Notes: generated by a model not told the origin, from the letters alone. A stretch of 27,304 nt of DNA from HGM04593 sp045644465 (GCA_045644465.1 JAZRGV010000031.1:1-27304), one strand, 5' to 3'. Counted from the stretch's first letter, positions 7,445 to 15,713 are shown. Program-made: numbers and translations.

Positions 7445-8728
7445 TTATTCAAGTGTAGAAAAATCGATAACGGGCGCCTCAGTTGTATTGCCTGCACGTT
7501 CAAAATAAGTACCCGATGTTATATATTTATCAAAGAAACCACCCATATTGAGGAAGAAATTTTCACCTTCTACACCACCGTTATAATCGAGACGCTGCTT
7601 GTGATATCCTGTCGCATCGCATGTAAAACGTCCTTTTGTAACAGGCAACCATCTTCCGTCGGCTGTACGTGCCCACTGGTTACCGTAATAAGCCTTTCTG
7701 CTGATATAGCCCATAACCGGATTGAAGTTCTCCAAGAAAGAGTGTGCGTTGGTGTACCAAGTAGAGATTTTTGGACGACGCCATGATGCCACAAGTACCC
7801 ATTTATCTTGATGGTTATCATAGAAATAGGCTGTATATACCGTACAACCATTACCGTCGGGCTTTACTCCCATGAGAAAACGGCAACGTTCACCCGGTTT
7901 CCAATCGTAGTGCATATAACTCTGACCTCCGGAACCTTCATTACCAAAATCATTTATCTTTACATTTTCTCCTTTCTTAACAAGTTGTACTCGCAATGAA
8001 TCGGGGATTTCTGCAGGGTTATCTGTTTCAAACGGGCTCCACACCGAGAAGAGTATCCTGCGAGGATGCGGCGTGTTGTTCTGCATACCAAAGTAACCTT
8101 CACCAAAGCCACAAGCCATATAATAGCTGCTGGGGATATCACCATCCTCAGGTACTATAACTTCATTGTAGAACCACTCGATATTCTCCTTTGGAAGTAC
8201 ATAACCCATATGCACAGATGGACCGCGACGGCCAAAATGAGTGCTGAAATCGGGGCCTACATAAACAACGGGATTTACATCACCATCCACAATAACGGCG
8301 GCAACGTTACCAAAATCCGCGCCCTTATTTATTTTGACACCGCGAACATCAACCTTTACATATCCTGGAGCTTTTACCTTGAATGTACCAATCTTCACGC
8401 GTTGCAAAGTGTCGCTGTCAAGCTTTACTTTCTTCTTTTTTCCCAAGAGAGAGACCTCTATTTTAGAATGTCCTTTTGCCTGAAGAGCAATATTCATCTT
8501 ACCGCTTTTTTCTGCTCTGAAATAGAAACTTACAACTGTTTCAGTGTCATCCCAGTTGCGTATAGCACAATTACCCTCATCTATAAATACATTTCCTTTA
8601 GAAGGAGCTGTTACATATGCGTTTCCCGACAAGGCAACAACACTCTCACTCTGTGCTACCGATGACAATGTCGGAAGCATAGCTACTGCCAACAATAGCT
8701 GCAAAAACCTTTTTGTTCTTTTCATCAT
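7445..8728 (-). CDS. Exported DUF5077/DUF3472 protein
   Basis: The 427-residue protein has a signal peptide (about 1-25, hydrophobic LLLAVAMLP, ending SSVAQ). A beta-rich N-terminal domain of the DUF5077 type lies at about 28-150, followed by a DUF3472 domain rich in Trp, Tyr and Gly at about 170-370. Such proteins are common in Bacteroidota and often occur near glycan-use genes. The biochemical role is unknown to me; carbohydrate binding is a guess from fold and context. It starts 22 nt after the MORN gene and may be the last gene of the yicC-gmk-nadD transcript. Two adjacent ATG codons (8726-8728 and 8723-8725) are equally possible starts. The domain assignment is from memory of family motifs. 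Confidence 0.75.
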   Translation of the reverse strand: MMKRTKRFLQLLLAVAMLPTLSSVAQSESVVALSGNAYVTAPSKGNVFIDEGNCAIRNWDDTETVVSFYFRAEKSGKMNIALQAKGHSKIEVSLLGKKKKVKLDSDTLQRVKIGTFKVKAPGYVKVDVRGVKINKGADFGNVAAVIVDGDVNPVVYVGPDFSTHFGRRGPSVHMGYVLPKENIEWFYNEVIVPEDGDIPSSYYMACGFGEGYFGMQNNTPHPRRILFSVWSPFETDNPAEIPDSLRVQLVKKGENVKINDFGNEGSGGQSYMHYDWKPGERCRFLMGVKPDGNGCTVYTAYFYDNHQDKWVLVASWRRPKISTWYTNAHSFLENFNPVMGYISRKAYYGNQWARTADGRWLPVTKGRFTCDATGYHKQRLDYNGGVEGENFFLNMGGFFDKYITSGTYFERAGNTTEAPVIDFSTLE

Positions 8729-8750
8729 AAAACCATTAGTTATAATTAAA

Positions 8751-9398
8751 TTATTCTACTTTGCTGTCTCCAACCCATTTGCCGTAATAAATCATATTAC
8801 CCGACTTTATAAGCATACCATATCCGTTACGATAACCGTCCTTATAACGTCCATACCATATATCGCCATTTGTCCAGCAATACACACCATATCCATGACG
8901 ACGGCCGTTATAAAACTCTCCATAAAAGACATCACCATTGGAATATGTCTCTTTTTTAAAGGAATAGGGTGATGGTTCACCGTTTTCTTTGGTTGCATAG
9001 GGATATGCAAGTTCTGTATCACCATCGGCAGTGTGCAAACGTTTTATGTTTCCCGAATAGAGATCATAAACAACATAATTCTCCTCGCCACCCACTTTAG
9101 CAATATCGGCTGAAAGCACAAGACCAAAAATCATTTTGCCTTTTCGATACTGCCCGAACGACTGCGCACCTTTTGCCGATTGATAATACCCCCAACCATA
9201 AAGAGACTCATCAATCATTGTACCCAGATAACGTCCCTGGGTATTTGATATAAGCCTCATATCGGCATCATCGATTAAATAGTCGCAGAACACGGCCTGC
9301 AACTGATCACACATCTCGTCGTACAACTTCGTTGAAGTCTCTTGTGCAATGGCCACAAAAGGAAACAAAGCTAATATACCAATCAGTAAACGTTTCAT
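8751..9398 (-). CDS. Exported MORN-repeat protein
   Basis: A signal peptide (MKRLLIGILALFPFVAIAQ) precedes a 215-residue protein. Three clear MORN repeats lie near the C-terminus: SNGDVFYGEFYNG.RHGYG (from 153), TNGDIWYGRYKDG.RNGYG (from 176) and a shorter SGNMIYYGKWVG (from 199). Residues 55-95 (GRYLGTMIDESLYGWGYY, FGQYRKGKMIFG) may be degenerate repeats. MORN repeats form beta-hairpin arrays that act as structural or binding modules; no enzymatic residues are evident. Its ATG overlaps the nadD stop in a TAATG arrangement, implying translational coupling to nadD, although no functional link to NAD synthesis is known. Confidence 0.85.
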   Translation of the reverse strand: MKRLLIGILALFPFVAIAQETSTKLYDEMCDQLQAVFCDYLIDDADMRLISNTQGRYLGTMIDESLYGWGYYQSAKGAQSFGQYRKGKMIFGLVLSADIAKVGGEENYVVYDLYSGNIKRLHTADGDTELAYPYATKENGEPSPYSFKKETYSNGDVFYGEFYNGRRHGYGVYCWTNGDIWYGRYKDGYRNGYGMLIKSGNMIYYGKWVGDSKVE

Positions 9399-9973
9399 TA
9401 TCTATACAGATTATTCTTGTTTATATACTCTTCTACTGCGGGAGCCACCAACCCCGAAATGTTGCCACCGCTTGCAACAAGCCCACGTATGAGTGTGGAG
9501 CTAACATCGTGTAGCTTCGCCGAAAGCCATATCACACCATCGGGAACAGCCGGAACAGCACTATTGTCGCGCGGATATACAATTATCTTATAGCGGGCAA
9601 GAAGTTCATCGTGCCTATACCAACGGTCGAATTTTTCCCAATTGTCCGCACCTATCAAAAGGATAAATTCCCTATCGGGATAACTCTCTTCAAGCGCAGA
9701 CAATGTGTTTATGGTGTAGGACGGACGTGGCAAACCGAATTCAAAATCACAAGCCTTAAAACCTGAATTACCGGCTACTGCCAGCTGCGCCATCTCAAGG
9801 CGCACGTTCTCATCGCTTAATTTGCATTGTTCCTTATGTGGATTATGCGGCGATACCACAAACCACACCTCATCTGCCAAACCCGAATTCAAAACTTCTT
9901 CTGCAAGCGAGATATGCCCTATATGAACAGGATCAAAGCTACCCCCAAATATAACAGTTCTAATCTTCTCCAT
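9398..9973 (-). CDS. nadD: Nicotinate-nucleotide adenylyltransferase
   Basis: Adenylates nicotinate mononucleotide to deamido-NAD in NAD biosynthesis. The nucleotidyltransferase motif GGSFDPVHIGH is at 10-20, and the C-terminal SSTLIRG motif at 158-164 matches the family ISSTxIR signature. I chose the ATG at 9971-9973, giving 191 residues, because it places GGSFDP at the usual distance from the N-terminus. The open frame continues upstream inside gmk but adds 18 unrelated residues. It overlaps the end of gmk by 14 nt and shares a base with the MORN gene start. Confidence 0.94.
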   Translation of the reverse strand: MEKIRTVIFGGSFDPVHIGHISLAEEVLNSGLADEVWFVVSPHNPHKEQCKLSDENVRLEMAQLAVAGNSGFKACDFEFGLPRPSYTINTLSALEESYPDREFILLIGADNWEKFDRWYRHDELLARYKIIVYPRDNSAVPAVPDGVIWLSAKLHDVSSTLIRGLVASGGNISGLVAPAVEEYINKNNLYR

Positions 9974-10532
9974 TAAGAAACTTCTCAACCACTGCGAGTA
10001 CATCCTTCTTCGCAGCATCAAGGTCATCGTTTATTATAACCCTGTCGGCAAATTTTGAAAATGTCATTTCATATTCCGCTTTACTCACGCGACGTTCAAT
10101 CTCTTCGGGCACAGTGTCGCCACGATTGACAAGACGCTCACGCAATACATCTATTGATGGTGCCTGAACAAAGATGAACAAGGCACGCTCTCCATAATAT
10201 TTCTTCAAATTGCAACCGCCTTTTACATCAACATCAAACAAAATGTTCTGTTGTTCGAGCTGGCGTTCAACCTGCGATTTCAGTGTTCCATAGAAACGGC
10301 CGGGATAGACCTCCTCGTACTCAACGAACTCATCTGCCGCAATACGTGCGCGGAACTCATCGGGGGTAAAGAAGAAATAATCGACACCATGCTTCTCGGC
10401 TCCACGAGGAGGACGGCTTGTAGCCGATACCGAAAAGCCAAACGAAGAGTTTGTATCCATCAAGAAATGCACCAACGTGGATTTACCCGACCCTGATGGC
10501 GCTGAAAAAATAACAACCTTTCCTTTGCTCAT
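9960..10532 (-). CDS. gmk: Guanylate kinase
   Basis: Phosphorylates GMP to GDP with ATP. The P-loop SGSGKST is at 13-19, followed by the SATSRPPRGAEKHGVDYFF GMP-binding segment (about 36-54) and the EYEEVYPGRFYGT region. The length of 190 residues is normal. It lies 6 nt after yicC and overlaps nadD, an order (yicC-gmk-nadD) conserved in Bacteroidales. Confidence 0.96.
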   Translation of the reverse strand: MSKGKVVIFSAPSGSGKSTLVHFLMDTNSSFGFSVSATSRPPRGAEKHGVDYFFFTPDEFRARIAADEFVEYEEVYPGRFYGTLKSQVERQLEQQNILFDVDVKGGCNLKKYYGERALFIFVQAPSIDVLRERLVNRGDTVPEEIERRVSKAEYEMTFSKFADRVIINDDLDAAKKDVLAVVEKFLNGED

Positions 10533-10538
10533 AATTAT

Positions 10539-11414
10539 TTACATTACATTCAGAACCTGTTCTTTTATCTGTTCAAGTTCATCCTTCATTTTCACTACAA
10601 TATTCTGCATTTCGGCATGGTTACTCTTACTGCCAAGAGTATTGATTTCTCGTCCCATTTCCTGAGCTATAAAGCCAAGTTTCTTACCTTGTCCCTGGCC
10701 CTCGTTCATCGTTGAGATGAAGTAGTTGAGATGGTTGGTAAGACGCTGTTTCTCCTCGTTTATATCGAGCTTTTCGATATAGAAAATAAGTTCCTGCTCA
10801 AAACGGTTCTTGTCATAATCGACACCAACCATCTTTTCAAGCGTATCTTTTATTCTAGCACGAATTTTCTCGACCCTCTCCTTTTCGTATGGTTCAACCG
10901 AAGCCAAAAGAGATGTAATGTTCGCTATTTTGTCACAAAATTTTCTTGACAAAGCCTCACCCTCTTGCTTACGGAACGCAAGCAAATCGGCAAGAGCATT
11001 ATTAGCACATTCCATCACCACCTTCCACTCTTCATCGGTAACCTCATATATCTCTTTGCGGGCAACCACATCGGGCATACGCAAAAGCACTTCAAAAAGA
11101 TTATCGGGAACAGCCACGCCTGTCTGTTCCGAAGCAGCTTTCATCTGATTAACATAGGCCTGCATCACTGCAACATTTATTGATGGCAGTTCCACCTTCT
11201 CGTTCTGCTCTACCCATATTGCCAAATCGACCTTTCCGCGTTCGAGCACATTCGAAACCAATGTACGCACTTCCATTTCGCGACTCTTGTACTGTGGCGC
11301 CAGACGGGCAGAAAGATCCATTGCCTTTCCATTTAACGAACGCACCTCGACACAGATTTTCTTATCCTCCCAAGTGGCTACGGACTTGCCATAGCCTGTC
11401 ATTGAATATATCAT
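10539..11414 (-). CDS. yicC: YicC/YloC-family endoribonuclease
   Basis: The protein belongs to the YicC/YloC family; E. coli YicC has been described as an endoribonuclease acting on the small RNA RyhB. The N-terminal signature SMTGYGKS follows MIY, and the C-terminal DUF1732-type block REINTLGSKSNHAEMQ lies near residues 253-268. Between them is a charged helical region. I chose the ATG at 11412-11414 (291 residues), because family members begin with an MxxSMTGYG pattern; the upstream in-frame extension adds 11 unrelated residues. It is the first gene of the minus-strand operon, with a candidate promoter at 11494-11501. Confidence 0.92.
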   Translation of the reverse strand: MIYSMTGYGKSVATWEDKKICVEVRSLNGKAMDLSARLAPQYKSREMEVRTLVSNVLERGKVDLAIWVEQNEKVELPSINVAVMQAYVNQMKAASEQTGVAVPDNLFEVLLRMPDVVARKEIYEVTDEEWKVVMECANNALADLLAFRKQEGEALSRKFCDKIANITSLLASVEPYEKERVEKIRARIKDTLEKMVGVDYDKNRFEQELIFYIEKLDINEEKQRLTNHLNYFISTMNEGQGQGKKLGFIAQEMGREINTLGSKSNHAEMQNIVVKMKDELEQIKEQVLNVM

Positions 11415-11466
11415 CTTCTCTATTCTAACGGTGCGCCAACTGCACACCTCAAATTAAACAAAATAC

Positions 11467-11490
11467 AATTGGATTTTTTAACATCCAATT
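11467..11490. repeat. 8-bp perfect inverted repeat in the yicC leader
   Basis: The arms AATTGGAT (11467-11474) and ATCCAATT (11483-11490) flank an 8-nt T-rich loop. It sits immediately downstream of the candidate yicC -7 element, at or just after the predicted transcription start. It could be an operator or a 5' mRNA hairpin. Confidence 0.5.
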
Positions 11491-11493
11491 TTG

Positions 11494-11525
11494 CAAAAGT
11501 AAACATTTATTTGAAAAAGAACGAA
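11494..11525 (-). promoter_or_regulatory. Candidate promoter of the yicC-gmk-nadD operon
   Basis: On the minus strand TACTTTTG (11501-11494) matches the -7 consensus exactly and is followed by CAA. TTCG (11525-11522), one mismatch from TTTG, lies 20 nt upstream. The leader would be about 75 nt. Confidence 0.6.
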
Positions 11526-11544
11526 TATAAGGTACTATTTCGCA

Positions 11545-11566
11545 AAATAAGTCATAAAACTTATTT
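11545..11566. repeat. 8-bp perfect inverted repeat between yicC and tsaB
   Basis: The arms AAATAAGT (11545-11552) and ACTTATTT (11559-11566) flank a 6-nt loop in the divergent intergenic region. It lies upstream of both candidate promoters, a position suitable for a shared regulator. No T-run suggests a terminator. Confidence 0.45.
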
Positions 11567-11605
11567 AAAAAATATTATTTAATAGCAAATATGATTTTAA
11601 ATTCA

Positions 11606-11613
11606 TATTTTTG
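11606..11613 (+). promoter_or_regulatory. Candidate -7 element (TATTTTTG) for the tsaB operon
   Basis: This octamer matches TAnnTTTG exactly and is followed by CA. It lies about 48 nt before the tsaB ATG. No TTTG box was found at the expected -33 distance, so support is partial. It is the only good promoter candidate seen for the long plus-strand gene run. Confidence 0.5.
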
Positions 11614-11660
11614 CATATTGAGCCGTTTAAAAAACAAAAAAAATATATCGATAAAACAAA

Positions 11661-12362
11661 ATGACAACAATCATACTACATATCGAAGCATCAACAGAGA
11701 CCTGTTCGGTTACTTTAAGCCAGGATGGACATGTTTTTTTCGAAAGAGTAAACCACGATGCACGCTCACATGCAAAGGTCTTGGCACCTTTCGTTGAGGA
11801 GGCACTGCAAAATGCCGACAACCAAGGTGCGAAAATAAATGCAGTGGCACTGAGCTGTGGACCCGGCTCATACACAAGTTTACGCATAGCCTCATCAACA
11901 GCCAAAGGAGTTTGCTACGGACGCAACATTCCGCTTATAGCAATTCCAACGACAGCCATAATGTGCGTGCCCGTATTATTTAGGGATGACATCCCCGATG
12001 ATGCACTGCTCTGTCCCATGATTGATGCACGACGCACCGAAGTTTATGCAACAGTCTATGACCGCGCGCTGGGTGTAGTAAAAGAGACACATGCCGAAGT
12101 GGTTACTGCAGAGAGTTTTAAGGAACTACTCGACAAACAACCGGTTTATTTCTTTGGCAACGGCGCAGAAAAATGCAAGGAGATAATAACACATCCCAAT
12201 GCACATTTCCTTGACGCACACCGCAACCCAATGGCCAAGAATATGATGCCGCTTGCCGAAAGAGCATGGTTTGACGAAAAATTCGAAGATATCGCATATT
12301 TCGAACCATTCTATCTAAAAAACTTTGTTGCCACAAAACCAAAAGATTTGTTGAAAGAATAA
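11661..12362 (+). CDS. tsaB: tRNA threonylcarbamoyladenosine (t6A) biosynthesis protein TsaB
   Basis: TsaB is the non-catalytic scaffold partner of TsaD in making t6A at position 37 of ANN-decoding tRNAs. The ASKHA-type N-terminus ILHIEASTETCSV (5-17) and the GPGSYTSLRI motif (67-76, usually GPGSFTGLR) identify it. PMIDARRTEVY further on is also typical. The 233-residue length is normal. It begins the plus-strand run and is followed after 7 nt by the DUF4290 gene. Confidence 0.93.
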   Translation: MTTIILHIEASTETCSVTLSQDGHVFFERVNHDARSHAKVLAPFVEEALQNADNQGAKINAVALSCGPGSYTSLRIASSTAKGVCYGRNIPLIAIPTTAIMCVPVLFRDDIPDDALLCPMIDARRTEVYATVYDRALGVVKETHAEVVTAESFKELLDKQPVYFFGNGAEKCKEIITHPNAHFLDAHRNPMAKNMMPLAERAWFDEKFEDIAYFEPFYLKNFVATKPKDLLKE

Positions 12363-12369
12363 AAAGCAT

Positions 12370-12993
12370 ATGGCTATGATGGAATATAATACCAACCAAA
12401 AGAAATTAGCATTACCCGAATATGGACGCTCCGTACAGAAAATGGTTGACCATGCAATGACTATTGAGGACCGTACTGAACGTCAGAAGTGCGCCAACAC
12501 AATTGTACGCATTATGAGCAGTATGTTCCCCAACACTCGCAACTTGCCCGATTATGAGCGCAAGCTATGGGACCACCTTGCCATAATGTCGGACTTTATG
12601 CTTGATATAGATTATCCGTTTGAAGTTATCAAGAAAGAGGAATTCCACACCCCTCCACAGAGAATACCATACCAGACTGGTGAAATTAAAAACAGGCACT
12701 ACGGTCGCATCGTCGAGGAGATGATTGCCCATGCCTGTACACTCGAAGAGGGCGAAGAGAAAGAACAACTCATTGAACTTATCGCTGTACAGATGAAGAA
12801 GAACTACATCGCTTGGAACAAAGACGGCGTAGAGGATAAGAAAATATTCGATGATCTTCGCATATATACAAAGGGTGCCATTGACATACACGACAAGGAG
12901 ATAAAACTCAATGCCGGTGGCAACAACCAGCGCAACAACGCAAAACGCAATAACGGCACAAACAACAAAAAAACTTTCAAGAGGAAATATTAA
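12370..12993 (+). CDS. DUF4290 family protein
   Basis: This 207-residue cytoplasmic protein belongs to a Bacteroidota-restricted family usually placed just before murA. The N-terminal YNTNQKKLALPEYGRSVQKM segment and the paired helical blocks (around 10-60 and 105-150, each with a GR.V..M...A pattern) are characteristic. No catalytic motif or membrane segment is seen. The C-terminus (about 178-207) is Asn-, Lys- and Arg-rich, which suggests nucleic-acid contact or simple disorder. Function is unknown. It may start at any of three close ATGs (12370, 12376, 12379); the first is used here. It is followed by murA after 14 nt. Confidence 0.85.
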   Translation: MAMMEYNTNQKKLALPEYGRSVQKMVDHAMTIEDRTERQKCANTIVRIMSSMFPNTRNLPDYERKLWDHLAIMSDFMLDIDYPFEVIKKEEFHTPPQRIPYQTGEIKNRHYGRIVEEMIAHACTLEEGEEKEQLIELIAVQMKKNYIAWNKDGVEDKKIFDDLRIYTKGAIDIHDKEIKLNAGGNNQRNNAKRNNGTNNKKTFKRKY

Positions 12994-13007
12994 CACGACA
13001 ACATACT

Positions 13008-14312
13008 ATGGCATCATTCATAATAGAAGGCGGACACAGCCTGCATGGCGAGATTACACCTCAAGGAGCAAAGAACGAAGTGTTGCAAGAGATTTGTGCA
13101 ACATTGCTTACAAGCGAGAAAGTAACAATAGAGAACATCCCCGATATTGCCGACGTCAACAACCTTATCAACCAATTGATAAACATGGGTGTATCGGTAA
13201 CACGCAATGGTGTGGGATGCTTTACCTTTCAGGCCGACAATATCAACCTCAACTATATCGACAGTGAGGAGTATATAAACGGATGCTCACGTTTGAGAGG
13301 TTCGGTAATGTTTATCGGTCCGTTGTTAGGACGCTTCGGAAAAGCAACCATGTCGGAGCCCGGTGGTGACAAAATTGGACGTCGCCGTCTTGACACTCAT
13401 ATCGTAGGAATGCAGAAACTTGGAGCAGAATTCTCTTTCGATATAGAGAAAAGAGTATATCGCATGAACGCAAAGAAGCTCAAAGGATGCGCGATGCTGC
13501 TCGACGAAGCTTCGGTGACAGGTACAGCAAACATCATAATGGCCGCTGTTCTTGCCGAAGGAACAACAACCATATACAACGCAGCCTGCGAGCCATATAT
13601 ACAGCAATTGTGCAAGATGCTCAACAAGATGGGTGCAAAGATTTCGGGTATCGCAAGCAACCTTATAACCATTGAAGGAGTAAAAGAGCTTGGCGGATGT
13701 ACACAGCGTGCCCTACCCGACATGATTGAAGTGGGCAGTTTCATTGGAATGGCCGCTATGACCAAGAGTGAGCTTACAATCAAGAACGTATCGTTCGAAA
13801 ACCTTGGAATAATACCGGACAGTTTCCGCCGTCTTGGCATCAAATTTGAGCAGAAGGGCGACGATATATACATTCCGGCACAGGAGCATTATGAGATTGA
13901 TTCATTTATCGATGGTTCCATTATGAACATCAGCGACGCGCCATGGCCCGGATTGACTCCCGACCTTTTGAGTGTGCTGCTTGTCACTGCCATACAGGCA
14001 AAAGGTAGCGTACTCATACATCAGAAGATGTTCGAGAGCCGTCTTTTCTTTGTCGATAAGCTAATTGATATGGGTGCACAGATTATACTTTGCGACCCAC
14101 ACCGCGCTGTTGTAATTGGCCACGACCGACAATTCACACTGAAGCCACGTTCTATGAGTTCACCCGATATCAGAGCCGGAATTGCATTGCTCATCGCCGC
14201 AATGAGTGCCGATGGCGTGAGCCGCATCGACAACATTGAACAGATTGACCGAGGATACCAAAACCTCGAAGAGAGATTGAACAGCATTGGTGCTAAGATA
14301 ACACGTTCATAA
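13008..14312 (+). CDS. murA: UDP-N-acetylglucosamine 1-carboxyvinyltransferase with Asp at the Cys115 site
   Basis: Catalyses the first committed step of peptidoglycan synthesis, adding enolpyruvyl to UDP-GlcNAc. Lys22-Asn23 are conserved in GAKNEVL, and the loop motif reads PGGDKIGRRRLDTH (118-131). The E. coli catalytic-loop Cys115 (GGCTIGARP) is therefore Asp121. This Cys-to-Asp change is known from intrinsically fosfomycin-resistant MurA enzymes such as those of Mycobacterium and Chlamydia, which remain active. The C-terminal half has GLTPDLLSVL, containing the catalytic Asp. The length of 434 residues is a little above the E. coli enzyme. It lies 14 nt after the DUF4290 gene and 4 nt before rimM. 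Confidence 0.95.
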   Translation: MASFIIEGGHSLHGEITPQGAKNEVLQEICATLLTSEKVTIENIPDIADVNNLINQLINMGVSVTRNGVGCFTFQADNINLNYIDSEEYINGCSRLRGSVMFIGPLLGRFGKATMSEPGGDKIGRRRLDTHIVGMQKLGAEFSFDIEKRVYRMNAKKLKGCAMLLDEASVTGTANIIMAAVLAEGTTTIYNAACEPYIQQLCKMLNKMGAKISGIASNLITIEGVKELGGCTQRALPDMIEVGSFIGMAAMTKSELTIKNVSFENLGIIPDSFRRLGIKFEQKGDDIYIPAQEHYEIDSFIDGSIMNISDAPWPGLTPDLLSVLLVTAIQAKGSVLIHQKMFESRLFFVDKLIDMGAQIILCDPHRAVVIGHDRQFTLKPRSMSSPDIRAGIALLIAAMSADGVSRIDNIEQIDRGYQNLEERLNSIGAKITRS

Positions 14313-14316
14313 GAAG

Positions 14317-14826
14317 ATGCTAAGAAAGGAAGATTTTGTTTATTACGGCAAGTTCCTGAAGCCGCACGGCACAAAGGGAGAGATTGGCTTGCAAAGCGAC
14401 GGTTTTACCCTTGGCGACGATTGCGACTTTGTGGCTTGCGACATCGACGGTATATTGGTTCCATTCTTCTTTGAAACCATACGTTCAAAGAACAACGATA
14501 CTTCGATTGTAAAGGTGGAACGTATGGAGAGTGCCGAAGACGTGCGTTTCCTTACAAACCGCGACGCATACATCCCCAGACAATGGGTTGAAGAGAGCGA
14601 AGAACTCACATGGAGCTACTTCAAAGGGTTCAAAGCAATCGACAGCGAATTGGGAGAGCTTGGCGAGATTATAGATGTGGATGACAACACGATGAACACT
14701 CTCTTCGTGATAGAAGGCGAAGATGATGAGATTCTTATTCCTGCGCAAGAGGAGTTCATAGTAAACATCGATCACGAGAATAAAGAGATTATATTTGAAC
14801 TGCCCGAGGGACTTGTTTCAATGTAA
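14317..14826 (+). CDS. rimM: Ribosome maturation factor RimM
   Basis: RimM binds S19 and helps 30S head maturation. The N-terminal beta-barrel begins YYGKFLKPHGTKGEIGLQ (9-26), typical of RimM, and the C-terminal PRC-barrel part includes GELGEIIDVDDN (about 112-123) and an ILIPAQEEFI segment. The length of 169 residues is normal. It starts 4 nt after murA. Pairing of rimM with murA rather than with trmD/rplS is usual for Bacteroidales. Confidence 0.93.
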   Translation: MLRKEDFVYYGKFLKPHGTKGEIGLQSDGFTLGDDCDFVACDIDGILVPFFFETIRSKNNDTSIVKVERMESAEDVRFLTNRDAYIPRQWVEESEELTWSYFKGFKAIDSELGELGEIIDVDDNTMNTLFVIEGEDDEILIPAQEEFIVNIDHENKEIIFELPEGLVSM

Positions 14827-14836
14827 ATAAAGCGCG

Positions 14837-15703
14837 ATGAAAATCAAGAAACAACATAAAAGAAGCAAGTTGCTGAATAAATACCGCTTTACAATTCTCA
14901 ACGAGAACAAGCAGGAGGAGAACGCACACCGTTTTTCCATATCGCCATTGTCGGTATTGATGTCGCTTCTTTTCCTGTTCATACTGGTTGTAGTAGTCCT
15001 TTACCTCATAGTCGTATATACCCCGGTTGGTTCTCTTATTCCCGGATATATTAACAAACGCACCAAAGAGGAACTTATAAGCAGCAACATAAGAATAGAC
15101 TCACTCAGCAATGAAGTGACAAAGCAGGACCGCTACATAGCGAACATAAGAGCCATTATGAACGGCGACATAACACTCGACTCAATAAAGAACTCACCAC
15201 AACAGATAACCGAAGAGAATTTCTCTATTGAGAGCACAGAACTTGAACGAGAGTTCATGAAAGAGTGGGAAGAACGCGAAAGATACAACCTTACCTCACA
15301 AGCAACAAATGTAAACGAAATACAGGCTCTGAACCTTTTTCGCCCGGCACAAGGCGAGATAGTAAGAGTCTTTGACACCAACAATGGACATTATGGAGTG
15401 GACATTGCCGAGGTTCCCGGCGAGAGTATCCGCGCAGTACACGACGGTACTGTGGTGATGAGCGACTTCACGGCAAACGACGGATACACCATTGTAATAC
15501 AGCACCGCGAGAATCTGATTTCGGTGTACCGCAACTGCTATCGCCTGATGAAAGAGATTGGAGACAAGGTTGTAAAAGGAGAAGCAATAGGTACCTTCAG
15601 CAACAGAAAAGCCGAAGGAGATAAAAAGAACAAACGCTTTCTGCACATTGAACTATGGCATAGAGGAAAACCTCTTGACCCGAACACATACATAGCATTT
15701 TAA
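14837..15703 (+). CDS. Membrane-anchored M23-family protein with degenerate active site
   Basis: This 288-residue protein has a cytoplasmic basic N-terminus, one membrane segment (about 38-62), a charged helical stretch (75-160) and a LytM/M23 domain (about 165-288). The metal ligands His185 and Asp189 (HYGVD) and His270 (LHIEL) are kept. The first His of the usual HxH motif is Phe268, and the YxHL His appears as Asn233 in YRNC. By comparison with LytM-type peptidases these two lost positions are catalytic, so the protein probably binds zinc or peptidoglycan without cutting, like the EnvC/NlpD amidase activators. A role in regulating another wall hydrolase is inference. It lies between rimM and dxr with 10-nt gaps. 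Confidence 0.88.
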   Translation: MKIKKQHKRSKLLNKYRFTILNENKQEENAHRFSISPLSVLMSLLFLFILVVVVLYLIVVYTPVGSLIPGYINKRTKEELISSNIRIDSLSNEVTKQDRYIANIRAIMNGDITLDSIKNSPQQITEENFSIESTELEREFMKEWEERERYNLTSQATNVNEIQALNLFRPAQGEIVRVFDTNNGHYGVDIAEVPGESIRAVHDGTVVMSDFTANDGYTIVIQHRENLISVYRNCYRLMKEIGDKVVKGEAIGTFSNRKAEGDKKNKRFLHIELWHRGKPLDPNTYIAF

Positions 15704-15713
15704 AAAAACAGAT

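Noticed and set aside
9974..10027. Extended N-terminus of nadD
   Set aside because: The additional 18 residues are read from inside gmk and push the nucleotidyltransferase motif away from its normal position.
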